DNA of 64,000 nucleotides from NCBI RefSeq assembly GCF_037974355.1, contig NZ_CP150235.1, forward strand, positions 620,001-684,000. Reading direction: 5' to 3'. The notes under the pieces were generated by a model, which worked only from the letters and a program-made list of their open reading frames with translations, had not been told where the DNA came from and ran no database searches. Shown piece by piece: positions 25,525 through 38,763 of the stretch. The stretch comes from Paenibacillus sp. FSL R5-0517. Lineage in GTDB: Bacteria > Bacillota > Bacilli > Paenibacillales > Paenibacillaceae. The stretch's first letter is position 1. Each line of letters begins with the position of its first letter. The position numbers were made by a program, and so were the translations under genes.

Positions 25525-26430
25525 ATGATGAACCGATTGGAATTGAAGCAAGTCGTCAAGCAATATGCAGACAAAACAGCCGTTAATGGAGTTACGCTCA
25601 ATGTAAAAGAAGGGGAGATTTACGGACTGCTCGGAGCCAATGGTGCAGGCAAAACAACAACGATGCGCATGGTGCTTGGACTGATCCACCCGGACGGGGG
25701 GAATATCCTGTACAACGGCAAGCCTTACAACACAGAGTTGCAGCAGATTATGGGTTATCTTCCGGAAGAGCGCGGATTGTACCCGAAGGTGAAAGTCAGC
25801 GAACAGATTAATTATCTGGCACGGCTTCGTGGCATGAATGGTAAGGATGCAGATCAAAGTCTCAAATACTGGTTGGATCGGTTCGAAGTTCCGGAATATT
25901 ATGATAAGAAGATTGAGGAGTTATCCAAAGGTAATCAGCAGAAGATGGGCTTTATTGCTGCTGTAGTTCATAGACCGCAGATTCTTATTCTGGATGAAGC
26001 GTTCAGCGGACTGGATCCTGTGAATGTGGAATTACTCAAATCCACCGTCAAGGAATTGCGTGATGAAGGTACAGCTATTCTGTTCTCGACACACCGCATG
26101 GAACACGTTGAAGAGTTGTGTCGCCAGATCACCATTCTGCATCGTTCCAACACAGTGGTACAAGGCGAGATCAAGGAGATTAAGAGCCGTTATCCACGTG
26201 AGCAGGTATTCCTGGGTACAGTTGGAAGTGTGGAGGGGCTTGAACAGTTGCCTGGTGTGAAGAAAGTCGAGCGGAATGAGCGCGGGTACCTGATACATAT
26301 TAGTCAGGTGGAAGCGGCTCAAGAGATTTTGAGAACAGCCATGACTCAGACGACAGTGGAACACTTTGAACTGAAGGAACCAACGCTTAACCAAATCTTT
26401 ATTCGTGAGGTAGGTGAGTCGAATGAATAA
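25525..26430 (+). CDS. ABC transporter ATP-binding protein (NatA-like)
   Basis: 301 residues. Walker A GANGAGKTT, signature LSKGNQQKMGF, Walker B ILILDEAFSGLDP (Ala-Phe instead of Pro-Ser after DE) and switch His in FSTHRMEHVEEL. A C-terminal DUF4162-like domain follows. With the permease at 26423 it forms a NatAB-type exporter. It starts 17 bases after the previous ATPase, ATG at 25525 or 25528 behind AAGGGAGA, and its end overlaps the permease start. Confidence 0.9.
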   Translation: MMNRLELKQVVKQYADKTAVNGVTLNVKEGEIYGLLGANGAGKTTTMRMVLGLIHPDGGNILYNGKPYNTELQQIMGYLPEERGLYPKVKVSEQINYLARLRGMNGKDADQSLKYWLDRFEVPEYYDKKIEELSKGNQQKMGFIAAVVHRPQILILDEAFSGLDPVNVELLKSTVKELRDEGTAILFSTHRMEHVEELCRQITILHRSNTVVQGEIKEIKSRYPREQVFLGTVGSVEGLEQLPGVKKVERNERGYLIHISQVEAAQEILRTAMTQTTVEHFELKEPTLNQIFIREVGESNE

Positions 26431-27718
26431 AATGGGAACGATTACGGGTTTTACATTTAAAAACAAAGTTAAAACGAAATCATTCATGGTGACGACCATT
26501 GTACTTGCACTTTTAATCTCAATCGGACTCAATGTTCCATATTTCATTACCTTATTCAATGGAGGTTCCATTGGCGGAGCTTCAAGTAGCAATCCTGTAA
26601 ATATTGGTCTTCTAAGCACAGGGCAGCCTGAAGTTTCCGAGAAACTGGAGAGTTTTTCGGCGGCACAAGGAGATCAGGCCTATCGATTCATTGCCAGTGG
26701 AGACAAGGATGAAGCGGCTCTTGCAGCGGATGCGGAAGCGGGGCTTACCGATGGCTATCTGAAGTTTGAACCGGTTGCTGGACAGGAGTTCCCACAGCCC
26801 ATTCTATATTCAGCAGAAGATGTATCACCTCAGATCATTGCATCCATTGAAGCTGCATTGCAGAGTGTGAAGCTGGATGTGGTTGTGAAGGATGTACTCA
26901 CAGCGGAGCAGAAGGAACTGATTACAACACCTGTGAAGCTCACTGAGCAAAGCTTGAGTACGGATGGAAGTGGGGCCAGTGCTGAGTCGGAAGGTGCGAT
27001 GAGCCCAATTAACTATATTGTGGTGTACTTGCTGATCATCCTGCTGTTCACCTCGACCATGATGACAGGCAACATGATTGCCTCCGAGATCACAGCGGAG
27101 AAGAGCTCGCGTATTATGGAGATTCTGATTACGAGTGTATCACCGCTCAGTCAGATGTTTGGTAAAATCATCGGGATCTTCATGGTGGGTATGCTGCAAA
27201 TCGGGATCTTCGGAGCGGTGGTTGCCGGAAATATCCTGCTGCCGCATAACCGTGCAGTGTTAGGGGATTTCAATATGAATCTGAGTGATGTGAATATTGC
27301 GGTTATTGTGTACGGACTCATATTCTACATTCTGGGTTACTTCCTGTATGCCGTGTTGTTCGCTGCCATTGGCTCAATGGTAAGCCGTACGGAGGAACTG
27401 GGTCAGGCTGTCTTGCCGATTACGATGCTGTCCCTTGTATCCTTCTATATTGCGATCTTCAGTATTTCTACGCCGAACATTCTGTTGTTGAAAATCGCAA
27501 GCTTCATTCCATTCACGTCGCCGACCGCGATTCTGGTACGGATCGGTGCGGGAGTTGCACCGACTTGGGAGATTTTAACTTCATTAGCGATTCTCATTGT
27601 GTCCATTATCATCTTCGGATGGCTTGCAGCCAAAATCTATCGCACAGGTGTGCTGATGTACGGTAAACGTCCGACCTTTAAGGAATTGTTTAAAGCCATG
27701 AAGGCATACAAGATCTAA
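26423..27718 (+). CDS. ABC-2 family permease (NatB-like)
   Basis: About 431 residues. An N-terminal helix (FMVTTIVLALLISIGLNVPY) is followed by a large extracytoplasmic domain (about residues 40-195) and then five to six helices, with AEKSSRIMEILITSVSPLSQMFGKI, the motif typical of NatB/YhaP permeases (landmark SSRIMEILITSVSP). It likely exports ions or a toxic small molecule with the NatA-like ATPase. The start overlaps the upstream stop (ATGAATAA); GTG 26414 is an alternative. Confidence 0.88.
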   Translation: MNKMGTITGFTFKNKVKTKSFMVTTIVLALLISIGLNVPYFITLFNGGSIGGASSSNPVNIGLLSTGQPEVSEKLESFSAAQGDQAYRFIASGDKDEAALAADAEAGLTDGYLKFEPVAGQEFPQPILYSAEDVSPQIIASIEAALQSVKLDVVVKDVLTAEQKELITTPVKLTEQSLSTDGSGASAESEGAMSPINYIVVYLLIILLFTSTMMTGNMIASEITAEKSSRIMEILITSVSPLSQMFGKIIGIFMVGMLQIGIFGAVVAGNILLPHNRAVLGDFNMNLSDVNIAVIVYGLIFYILGYFLYAVLFAAIGSMVSRTEELGQAVLPITMLSLVSFYIAIFSISTPNILLLKIASFIPFTSPTAILVRIGAGVAPTWEILTSLAILIVSIIIFGWLAAKIYRTGVLMYGKRPTFKELFKAMKAYKI

Positions 27719-27748
27719 GTAGAGTTCAGGAGAGGGCGGCGGCGGCTG

Positions 27749-28033
27749 ATGATCATGCAGCAGTTAAAAGGGTTCTTTATACAGTTCTTGAGGGACCCGC
27801 TGTGGTTTAAAGCACTAATTCTCTCTACACTGCTACTTTCAATTGTGTTTAGTAGTTCGGCCTTTTCAGAGCAGGGCTACTACCAAAGCATCTCTAAACT
27901 AGCTATAGCTATTTTCTTCGTCTCATATGGAGTGAAGCTGCGGGCGAATCGGAAGGTTTCTATAGCATTCTTTTTCCTGGCTCTAATCAGTATCTATTTA
28001 TCATGGAATAGCTTGGACTTTGCGAATATCTAG
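27749..28033 (+). CDS. Small membrane protein
   Basis: 94 residues with three hydrophobic segments (FKALILSTLLLSIVF, ISKLAIAIFFVSYGV, VSIAFFFLALISIYL). It lies 30 bases after the ABC-2 permease in the same direction behind GGAGAGGGCGG, so it is probably the last gene of the operon. Not recognised. Start at 27749 or 27755. Confidence 0.6.
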   Translation: MIMQQLKGFFIQFLRDPLWFKALILSTLLLSIVFSSSAFSEQGYYQSISKLAIAIFFVSYGVKLRANRKVSIAFFFLALISIYLSWNSLDFANI

Positions 28034-28210
28034 CATCGAACCTATGTGACGGATTCGTTTCTGTTATTTCTTATCTATTGAGAGTAATGAAGGGAAAGAG
28101 TGCTGCTCCGTTTGTGGAGTGGCACCAATTCCACCTTTATCCGTAGTATCTAAGTATGTCCATTCTATCAAAATGATTGGAAATTATATTCATAAAGGAG
28201 AATACATAAT

Positions 28211-29431
28211 ATGAAGAATTGGAAACGCATGCTCTTATCTCTTACCATCTCGGTAGGCTTGCTCACATCTGCAGTACCGGCTATGGCTGCTCCACAAGAA
28301 ACTTCTGTCAAGGTCAATGACCAGGCAGTGAAATATGCCACAGGAGCACCAATCCTAGATAAAGGTACAACCTTGGTTCCATTGCGGACTACACTGGATG
28401 CGATGGACGTGAAGCTAACAACTGCGACAGATGATACGATTACGGCTGTGATTGATGGCAAAACGATTACACTGAAAAGCAAACTTACACGTATCAACGG
28501 TGTGACGTATGCTCCAATCCGCATCGTTGGAGATGCAGCGGGTTATGAAGTGCGCTGGGATGCTGCAACACGCACCGTGCTGCTGGTATCCAAGGGTGGA
28601 GCAACGGAAACTGCTCAAACGGGTGGACGTGGCTTCATGTGGGAAGTGGAAAGCAATGGCAACACGGTCTATCTGGTAGGGTCTATGCATATTGCGGATG
28701 AGAGCTTCTATCCATTGCGTCCGGAGTTTGAGGAAGCATTTGCGGAAGCTGACTATCTTGGGGTAGAGATTGATATTAGCAAAGCGGCTGAAGAAGAGCA
28801 GCAAAAGCTGGTTCTAAGCCTGGGTTCATATCAGGATGGAACAACACTGAAAGATCACATTTCCAGTGAAACCTATACGAAGCTGGGCGATGTACTGAAG
28901 AAAAATGGTTTAGAGCCTAACGCTTTGGATGCATTTAAGCCATGGGTAGTAGAGAGCACACTCGCAAGTTTGAAGTCCGCAACGGCTGGATACGAAGCGT
29001 CAGCAGGAGTGGATCTGTATTTCATCCAGAAAGCAATCGAGCGCAAACTCCCAGTTATTGAGTTGGAAAGTTATCAATCTCAACTTGGCATGTTTAACGA
29101 CTTTTCCAAAGAAACACAAGAGGAAACTTTGAAAGCGACAATCGAGAACTTCGACGTGTTGGATAACAGTGTGAATCAGATGGCTGAGATGTGGAAAACG
29201 GGTAATGACGAGCAATTACTAGAACTGACTAACAGCTTCTCCACGAACGAGGAGTACAACAAAGCAATGCTGGTTGATCGTAACATTGGTATGGCGGACA
29301 AAATCGATGGTTACTTGAAAAACGGCAAAGGCGAGGAGTATTTCATTGTTGTTGGCGCGGCACACTACCTGGGCGAACACGGTATCGTGAAATTGCTTGA
29401 GGATAAAGGATATAAAGTAGAACGTAAATAA
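28211..29431 (+). CDS. TraB/GumN-family protein fused to a stalk domain
   Basis: 406 residues. A Sec signal peptide ends VPAMAA. Residues about 30-130 form a stalk (copper amine oxidase N-terminal-like) domain: VNDQAV, LVPLRTTLDAMDV, ITAVIDGKTI, YAPIRIVGDAAGYEVRWD. The remainder is a TraB/GumN (Tiki-like) domain with YLVGSMHIADESFYPL at about 154 and the matching VVGAAHYLGEHGIVKLL near the end; the GSMH and GAAH histidines are the putative metallo-hydrolase residues. Tiki relatives are proteases; for the bacterial family function is unproven. The stalk domain probably anchors it at the wall. AAAGGAG precedes the ATG; own terminator follows. Confidence 0.88.
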   Translation: MKNWKRMLLSLTISVGLLTSAVPAMAAPQETSVKVNDQAVKYATGAPILDKGTTLVPLRTTLDAMDVKLTTATDDTITAVIDGKTITLKSKLTRINGVTYAPIRIVGDAAGYEVRWDAATRTVLLVSKGGATETAQTGGRGFMWEVESNGNTVYLVGSMHIADESFYPLRPEFEEAFAEADYLGVEIDISKAAEEEQQKLVLSLGSYQDGTTLKDHISSETYTKLGDVLKKNGLEPNALDAFKPWVVESTLASLKSATAGYEASAGVDLYFIQKAIERKLPVIELESYQSQLGMFNDFSKETQEETLKATIENFDVLDNSVNQMAEMWKTGNDEQLLELTNSFSTNEEYNKAMLVDRNIGMADKIDGYLKNGKGEEYFIVVGAAHYLGEHGIVKLLEDKGYKVERK

Positions 29432-29444
29432 ATATAGATTATTA

Positions 29445-29496
29445 TAGAAGGTAACCCTTTCGTCTCGAATAAGAGAGTTGAGAGGGTTACCTTCTT
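29445..29496 (+). terminator. Rho-independent terminator
   Basis: AGAAGGTAACCCTTT pairs with AGAGGGTTACCTTCT; the loop is about 20 nt. Confidence 0.8.
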
Positions 29497-29632
29497 ATAT
29501 ATAGAAGAAAGACAGATTAGATAGTGAAGATCAAGTGTGCATGATAACACAAATGAACATAGGATATCATTGTAAATTCAAGGGCCTTTAATAGGGTTAG
29601 ATTGTAAAATTAATATTTTTAGAAATTAACTC

Positions 29633-29772
29633 TTTACAAGTACGTATGCTGCATGGTATATTCTATTTCCGGCCAAAAAAACACGAGAAACACGGTGCGG
29701 CAAGCGAATCAAATAAGCTTCGAAAGAAACTTAAAAAAAGAGCTTGCAAAGTTGGTTCGGACATGATATTAT
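29633..29772 (+). promoter_or_regulatory. Tandem promoters of the rRNA operon
   Basis: P1: TTTACA (29633) and TATATT (29657) with 18 bp between. P2: TTGCAA (29744) and TATTAT (29767) with 17 bp and a TG just upstream of the -10. Tandem promoters are usual for rrn operons. The sequence between them is A-rich. Confidence 0.65.
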
Positions 29773-29824
29773 ATAAGAGTTGCTGAAGAGAACGACATTC
29801 GGTAACGAACAAGTTTGATCTTTG

Positions 29825-34800
<4,976 letters not shown>

Positions 34801-34834
34801 TTCAGAGAATGATCTCTGAAATGTAAGCTACGCG

Positions 34835-34951
34835 TTTGGTGGCGATGGCGGAGGGGTTCCACACGTACCCATCCCGAACACGACCGTTAAGCCCTCTAGC
34901 GCCGATGGTACTTGGACCGCAGGGTCCTGGGAGAGTAGGACGCCGCCAAGC
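34835..34951 (+). rRNA. rrf: 5S ribosomal RNA
   Basis: About 117 nt; terminal stem TTTGGTGGCG/CGCCGCCAAG, with CCCATCCCGAACACG in between. Last gene of the operon. Confidence 0.95.
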
Positions 34952-34959
34952 AATCGAAG

Positions 34960-34998
34960 GACACACTTGATGATATCGAGTGTGTCTTTTTTGTTTTT
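34960..34998 (+). terminator. Terminator of the rRNA operon
   Basis: GACACACTTGAT pairs with ATCGAGTGTGTC, followed by TTTTTTG. Confidence 0.9.
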
Positions 34999-35211
34999 AT
35001 TTACACAGGGAAACAACTAACTTTACAGATCAGAGTGCACCAGGACCTACACTGTATGATTAGACTGACTATTGATTAAAGCTGCTATATGTATTTCATC
35101 TATTTGAATTCCGGACTCTCTAGCTTCGTTCAGCAACCTTTCAGTTGAATTTAACGTACGTTTCAGTGGGATGGAGTATAGTGAAGCCATGTAAAAACGA
35201 GGAGGACCATA

Positions 35212-35565
35212 ATGAATATATCTTCTGCAGCCAGCTCCACAACATCATACATATCGGCATTTTCGAGTTCGGAAAATTCAAGTAGTTTAGAGAAACAAAA
35301 GACGAAGCTTGAGGCTCAACTGGAGAAAGTCCAGTCCAGCAAGGACGATGAGAAGACAAAGGAGACAAAGACCAAACAGCTTGAACAGCAGATCAAGCAG
35401 ATTGAGGCGCAGATTGCACAGCAAAGCTCTCAAGGAGCAGGTACAACCGTTGCTAAGGAGGCGCCACCTGCCCAACCCTCAGCCAATGGAAAGGGCGTAG
35501 CTACCCCTAAGGAAATTGCAAACGCAACAACGGATAGCAATGGCCGATTCGATATACGTATCTAA
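35212..35565 (+). CDS. FlxA-like coiled-coil protein
   Basis: 117 residues. A Ser-rich start is followed by a heptad-like helix rich in Lys, Glu and Gln (LEKQKTKLEAQLEKVQSS, then LEQQIKQIEAQIAQQ), as in the FlxA-like family. The C-terminus is Pro/Ala-rich and ends GRFDIRI. No membrane segment. FlxA in E. coli is flagellar-regulon controlled with unknown role; there are no flagellar genes here. AGGAGGA precedes the ATG, and a terminator follows. Confidence 0.7.
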   Translation: MNISSAASSTTSYISAFSSSENSSSLEKQKTKLEAQLEKVQSSKDDEKTKETKTKQLEQQIKQIEAQIAQQSSQGAGTTVAKEAPPAQPSANGKGVATPKEIANATTDSNGRFDIRI

Positions 35566-35597
35566 TTGCTTATATCTAATATAGGACAAAACATAAC

Positions 35598-35640
35598 AAA
35601 GCCCTGACCGATCTTTATGGATCGTGCAGGGCTTGTTTAG
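35598..35640. terminator. Bidirectional terminator
   Basis: AAGCCCTGACCGATC pairs with GATCGTGCAGGGCTT; it serves the flxA-like gene and the convergent MATE gene. Confidence 0.8.
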
Positions 35641-35729
35641 ATTTTTGTTTAATTATTTATGGGGTCTACCTACATGCTATCCGCGTTCCATTTATCTTTC
35701 ATCTGATGCCGTTAACTCATCTGATAACG

Positions 35730-37085
35730 TTATTCAGCCTGCAACGCGTTTATTCGATCCGTAAGGGATCGTTTTCTATAGTATACGGCTATAGTTGCAA
35801 GAACGAGCATCTCAGATAACGGTACGGCAAGCCATACACCCGTTACACCAAAGAAGGAAGGGAGGACTGCAATCAGTGCAATCATGATGATCATCTCACG
35901 TGCAGCTGTAATCCAGATGGCCATTTTGGCATTACCTACAGATTGAAAATAGGTGCTCATGACAAAGTTAACACCCATAAACACATAAGCAAATGTAAAT
36001 ATACGTAATCCGTATACGGCATTATCCGTTACGCCGCTACTGAAGTTTCCAAAGATTTGCACGAAATAAGGTGCACCGATTTGAACAATAAGCAGTAACA
36101 GTAGACCGCATGCCAGAGCCGTTTTCGTGGCTAAACGTATCGTTTGTTGTACCCGTGTAACCTGACTGGCACCGTGATAATAGCTTATCAGAGGTTGGGC
36201 AGCGGATGCCAGACCCAGGAAAGCCAACAATACAACACCATGAATGTAGTTCAGCACGGTAAAGGAAGCTACACCATCCGTACCCGCAATGCGGTCCATG
36301 GAGATATTGTGAGAGACAGAGAAGACCGACATGCCAAGTTCAGCCAGAAAGCTGGGGAAACCAATGAGTAGAAGGGAAGCCAGCAGTTTGTTGTTCCATT
36401 TGAACCGGGTGAACGTGAGATTATTTGTTTTTTTGAAAAAGTGAGTGAACAGGACAAGCAGCGCAAGAGAAGCCGATACGATAGTACCGATGGCCACACC
36501 GCGTACACCCCATTCGAGTACATACAATGTTACATAATTAATGACGATATTGGCCACAGCAAACGTTATCTGAGCGTACATGGATGTGTTGGGATTGCCG
36601 TCGTTCCGAACAAAAACAGAGAGTGCATTCTCAATGGTAAAGACAAATCCGAACAACAACATGATATTCATGTAGTCCGAAGCAAACGGGAAAGTCTCGG
36701 CATTAGCACCGAGGGAGTATAACAGCTTGTCTTTAAACGTAAATGCAGTATAACCAATAGCCATCGTAACGAGCATTATGAGCATAATGGATTTGGTAAA
36801 AATTTGTTTGGCTGATGTGATATCTTTTCTACCCATCGCGTTAGAGTACAACGTTGCCCCGCCCATACCAATCCACAGCGACATGGCAACAAAAAGCGTG
36901 TAAACAGGAGAGGCAATGCCGATCCCTGCCATCGCGGTAGAACCCAGTTTGTGTCCAACCATAATACCGTCGATAATAAAATTAAAAGCAACCACCAGCA
37001 TCCCCAATACAGAAGGCACAAGGTAGCTAATAAAAGCTTTGCCTACCGATTGCCCTTCCAATGGATGCGTCCAATTCGTATTCAT
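35730..37085 (-). CDS. MATE-family multidrug efflux transporter
   Basis: 451 residues, 12 helices in two similar halves. MNTNWTHPLEGQSVGKAF leads into the first helix; the patterns IDGIMVGHKLGSTAMAGIG and SAAQPLISYYHGASQ (start of the second half) are MATE hallmarks. It exports cationic drugs with Na+ or H+. GGAGG is five bases before the ATG. Twin palindromes lie between its promoter and start, so it is probably drug-inducible through a repressor that is not encoded next to it. Confidence 0.92.
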   Translation of the reverse strand: MNTNWTHPLEGQSVGKAFISYLVPSVLGMLVVAFNFIIDGIMVGHKLGSTAMAGIGIASPVYTLFVAMSLWIGMGGATLYSNAMGRKDITSAKQIFTKSIMLIMLVTMAIGYTAFTFKDKLLYSLGANAETFPFASDYMNIMLLFGFVFTIENALSVFVRNDGNPNTSMYAQITFAVANIVINYVTLYVLEWGVRGVAIGTIVSASLALLVLFTHFFKKTNNLTFTRFKWNNKLLASLLLIGFPSFLAELGMSVFSVSHNISMDRIAGTDGVASFTVLNYIHGVVLLAFLGLASAAQPLISYYHGASQVTRVQQTIRLATKTALACGLLLLLIVQIGAPYFVQIFGNFSSGVTDNAVYGLRIFTFAYVFMGVNFVMSTYFQSVGNAKMAIWITAAREMIIMIALIAVLPSFFGVTGVWLAVPLSEMLVLATIAVYYRKRSLTDRINALQAE

Positions 37086-37106
37086 AATGACCTCCGTTAG
37101 TAAACT

Positions 37107-37146
37107 GAATGTTCATTCTGTATGCAATAATACTGAACGTTCGTTC
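37107..37146 (-). promoter_or_regulatory. Twin operators upstream of the MATE gene
   Basis: GAATGTTCATTC (37107-37118) and GAACGTTCGTTC (37135-37146) are palindromes set in near-identical 20-bp direct repeats (ACTGAAYGTTCRTTCTGTAT), 28 bp apart. On the minus strand they directly follow a promoter-like TTGCCA-18-TATCAT. The form suits a TetR-type repressor. Confidence 0.65.
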
Positions 37147-37248
37147 TGTATGATAACACGGCTTGAATTCTCTTGGCAACTTTTGCGTTTGAATATCGTT
37201 TATGTGGTAGAGTAGGTTGATATTTTATAAGGCGGGAGGAATCTCTTG

Positions 37249-37983
37249 ATGAAACAAAATAAATACGATGAATCGGAATTTTTTGATAACTACAGTAAGA
37301 TGGCTCGTTCTGTTCAAGGGCTGGAGGCTGCTGGAGAGTGGCATGAACTGCAGACCCTTCTGCCGGATTTGAAAGACAAGCGTGTGCTGGATTTGGGATG
37401 TGGTTTTGGTTGGCATTGCCGGTATGCACGCGAGCAACAAGCGAGTTCAGTAATTGGTGTAGATTTGTCTGAGAATATGCTCCAACGTGCTCGTGAGATG
37501 ACGGACGATCCACAGATCCAGTACGAGCAGCTGGCGATTGAAGATATTGATTTTGCACCGGGACAATTCGACGTTGTGATCAGTTCGCTGGCTTTGCATT
37601 ATATTGAACAGTTAGACACGGTGTATGCCAAAATCAATGACTGTCTTGTTCAAGGTGGCACGTTTGTCCTTTCCTCTGAACATCCCATCTTCACCGCTCG
37701 TGCGGCGCAGGATTGGCATTACGGACCCGAAGGTGAGATTCTTCACTGGCCCGTGGATGATTACCATGATGAAGGCAGGCGTGTGGCGAACTTTCTGAAT
37801 CAGGATGTGGTTAAATATCATCGTACACTGGCAACACATATCAATGAACTTATTAAGGCCGGGTTTGCCATTCAAAAGGTGGCTGAGTCCAAACCATCAC
37901 CGGAAATGATTGAACAGGTTCCTGGGATGAGAGACGAGAATCGGAGACCGATGTTTCTGATGATTGCTTCGGTTAAAGTATGA
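37249..37983 (+). CDS. Class I SAM-dependent methyltransferase
   Basis: 244 residues. Motif I is VLDLGCGFGWHCRYA (about 47-61), motif II GVDLSENML and post-II FDVVISSLALHYI, the UbiE/COQ5-like pattern of small-molecule methyltransferases. A TTG precedes the ATG, but GGGAGGA (37234-37240) is eight bases from the ATG. It is divergent from the MATE gene. Substrate unknown. Confidence 0.88.
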   Translation: MKQNKYDESEFFDNYSKMARSVQGLEAAGEWHELQTLLPDLKDKRVLDLGCGFGWHCRYAREQQASSVIGVDLSENMLQRAREMTDDPQIQYEQLAIEDIDFAPGQFDVVISSLALHYIEQLDTVYAKINDCLVQGGTFVLSSEHPIFTARAAQDWHYGPEGEILHWPVDDYHDEGRRVANFLNQDVVKYHRTLATHINELIKAGFAIQKVAESKPSPEMIEQVPGMRDENRRPMFLMIASVKV

Positions 37984-38065
37984 AGGAGTAAGGAGAAATT
38001 TGATAGTAACAGCGATCAGAAAGTTGATCGGTCATTCAAATGACCGGAACTACTTGAATAAATCG

Positions 38066-38100
38066 GTGTGTTCAGTGATATTGAACACGCTGTTTTTTAT
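38066..38100 (+). terminator. Rho-independent terminator
   Basis: GTGTTCA pairs with TGAACAC, then GCTGTTTTTTATTTT. A second hairpin CGGTCATT/AATGACCG lies just upstream. Confidence 0.7.
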
Positions 38101-38135
38101 TTTGCTACAATAATAAGAAATAATGTTCAAAACAG

Positions 38136-38164
38136 GGAACCAAACCACAATTGATCCAGTCATA
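38136..38164 (+). promoter_or_regulatory. Candidate ECF-sigma promoter, autoregulatory
   Basis: GGAACC, a 17-bp spacer and GTCATA resemble the GGAAC/CGTC elements of extracytoplasmic-function sigma promoters. It sits directly before the ECF sigma gene. Confidence 0.5.
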
Positions 38165-38184
38165 TTAAGTGAGGTGAACAACAG

Positions 38185-38763
38185 TTGGATTATCAATTTC
38201 TGGCACAGGCTCAGACCATCGACAATTACACACTTAGCAGCATGATGGATGTCTACGGAAACGACGTGTGGAATTACGCTTATTTTCTGACCAAAAGTGC
38301 CGAACAGGCAGATGAATTGTCACAGGAAGTTTTTATTCGGGCGTACTCGGGGGTTGCTCATTATCGCGGAGAGTGCTCACTAAAAACATGGCTGTTGACG
38401 ATTACTAGAAACACGACTTTTACATATCGAAAATCTAAATTTTTTCGTAGCAGTCTGTGGGGAGAGACCTTACCCATGGAGACAGAGTGTGTGGGTTCGA
38501 GCCAAAGAGTCATGATTGCAGAGCAGCCTACACATCCTTCGGCTGAGATGGAAGTGATGCGTAAGGAGCATGTCCATGAAATCTGGGATATTGTTCTGGC
38601 TTTGCCGAAGAAGTTCAGGGAGATTCTTTTGCTGAATCTGAAGTATGAGCTTACGACAAGTGAGATTGCAGAGATGTTGAAAATCAGCTCAGGCACAGTA
38701 AAATCCAGACTATCCCGAGGTAAGGATAAGGTACGGAAACAATGGGAGGAGCGAAGCGAATGA
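38185..38763 (+). CDS. ECF-type RNA polymerase sigma factor
   Basis: 192 residues with region 2 (VWNYAYFLTKSAEQADELSQEVFIRAY, then GECSLKTWLLTITRNT) and region 4 (LPKKFREILLLNLKYELTTSEIAEMLKISSGTVKSRLSRGKDKVR; landmarks TTSEIAEML, GTVKSRLSRG). It directs RNA polymerase to a stress regulon. The start is TTG at 38185 behind GAGGTGA. Its stop overlaps the start of the next gene (ATGA), which encodes a membrane protein, the usual sigma/anti-sigma arrangement. Confidence 0.92.
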   Translation: MDYQFLAQAQTIDNYTLSSMMDVYGNDVWNYAYFLTKSAEQADELSQEVFIRAYSGVAHYRGECSLKTWLLTITRNTTFTYRKSKFFRSSLWGETLPMETECVGSSQRVMIAEQPTHPSAEMEVMRKEHVHEIWDIVLALPKKFREILLLNLKYELTTSEIAEMLKISSGTVKSRLSRGKDKVRKQWEERSE

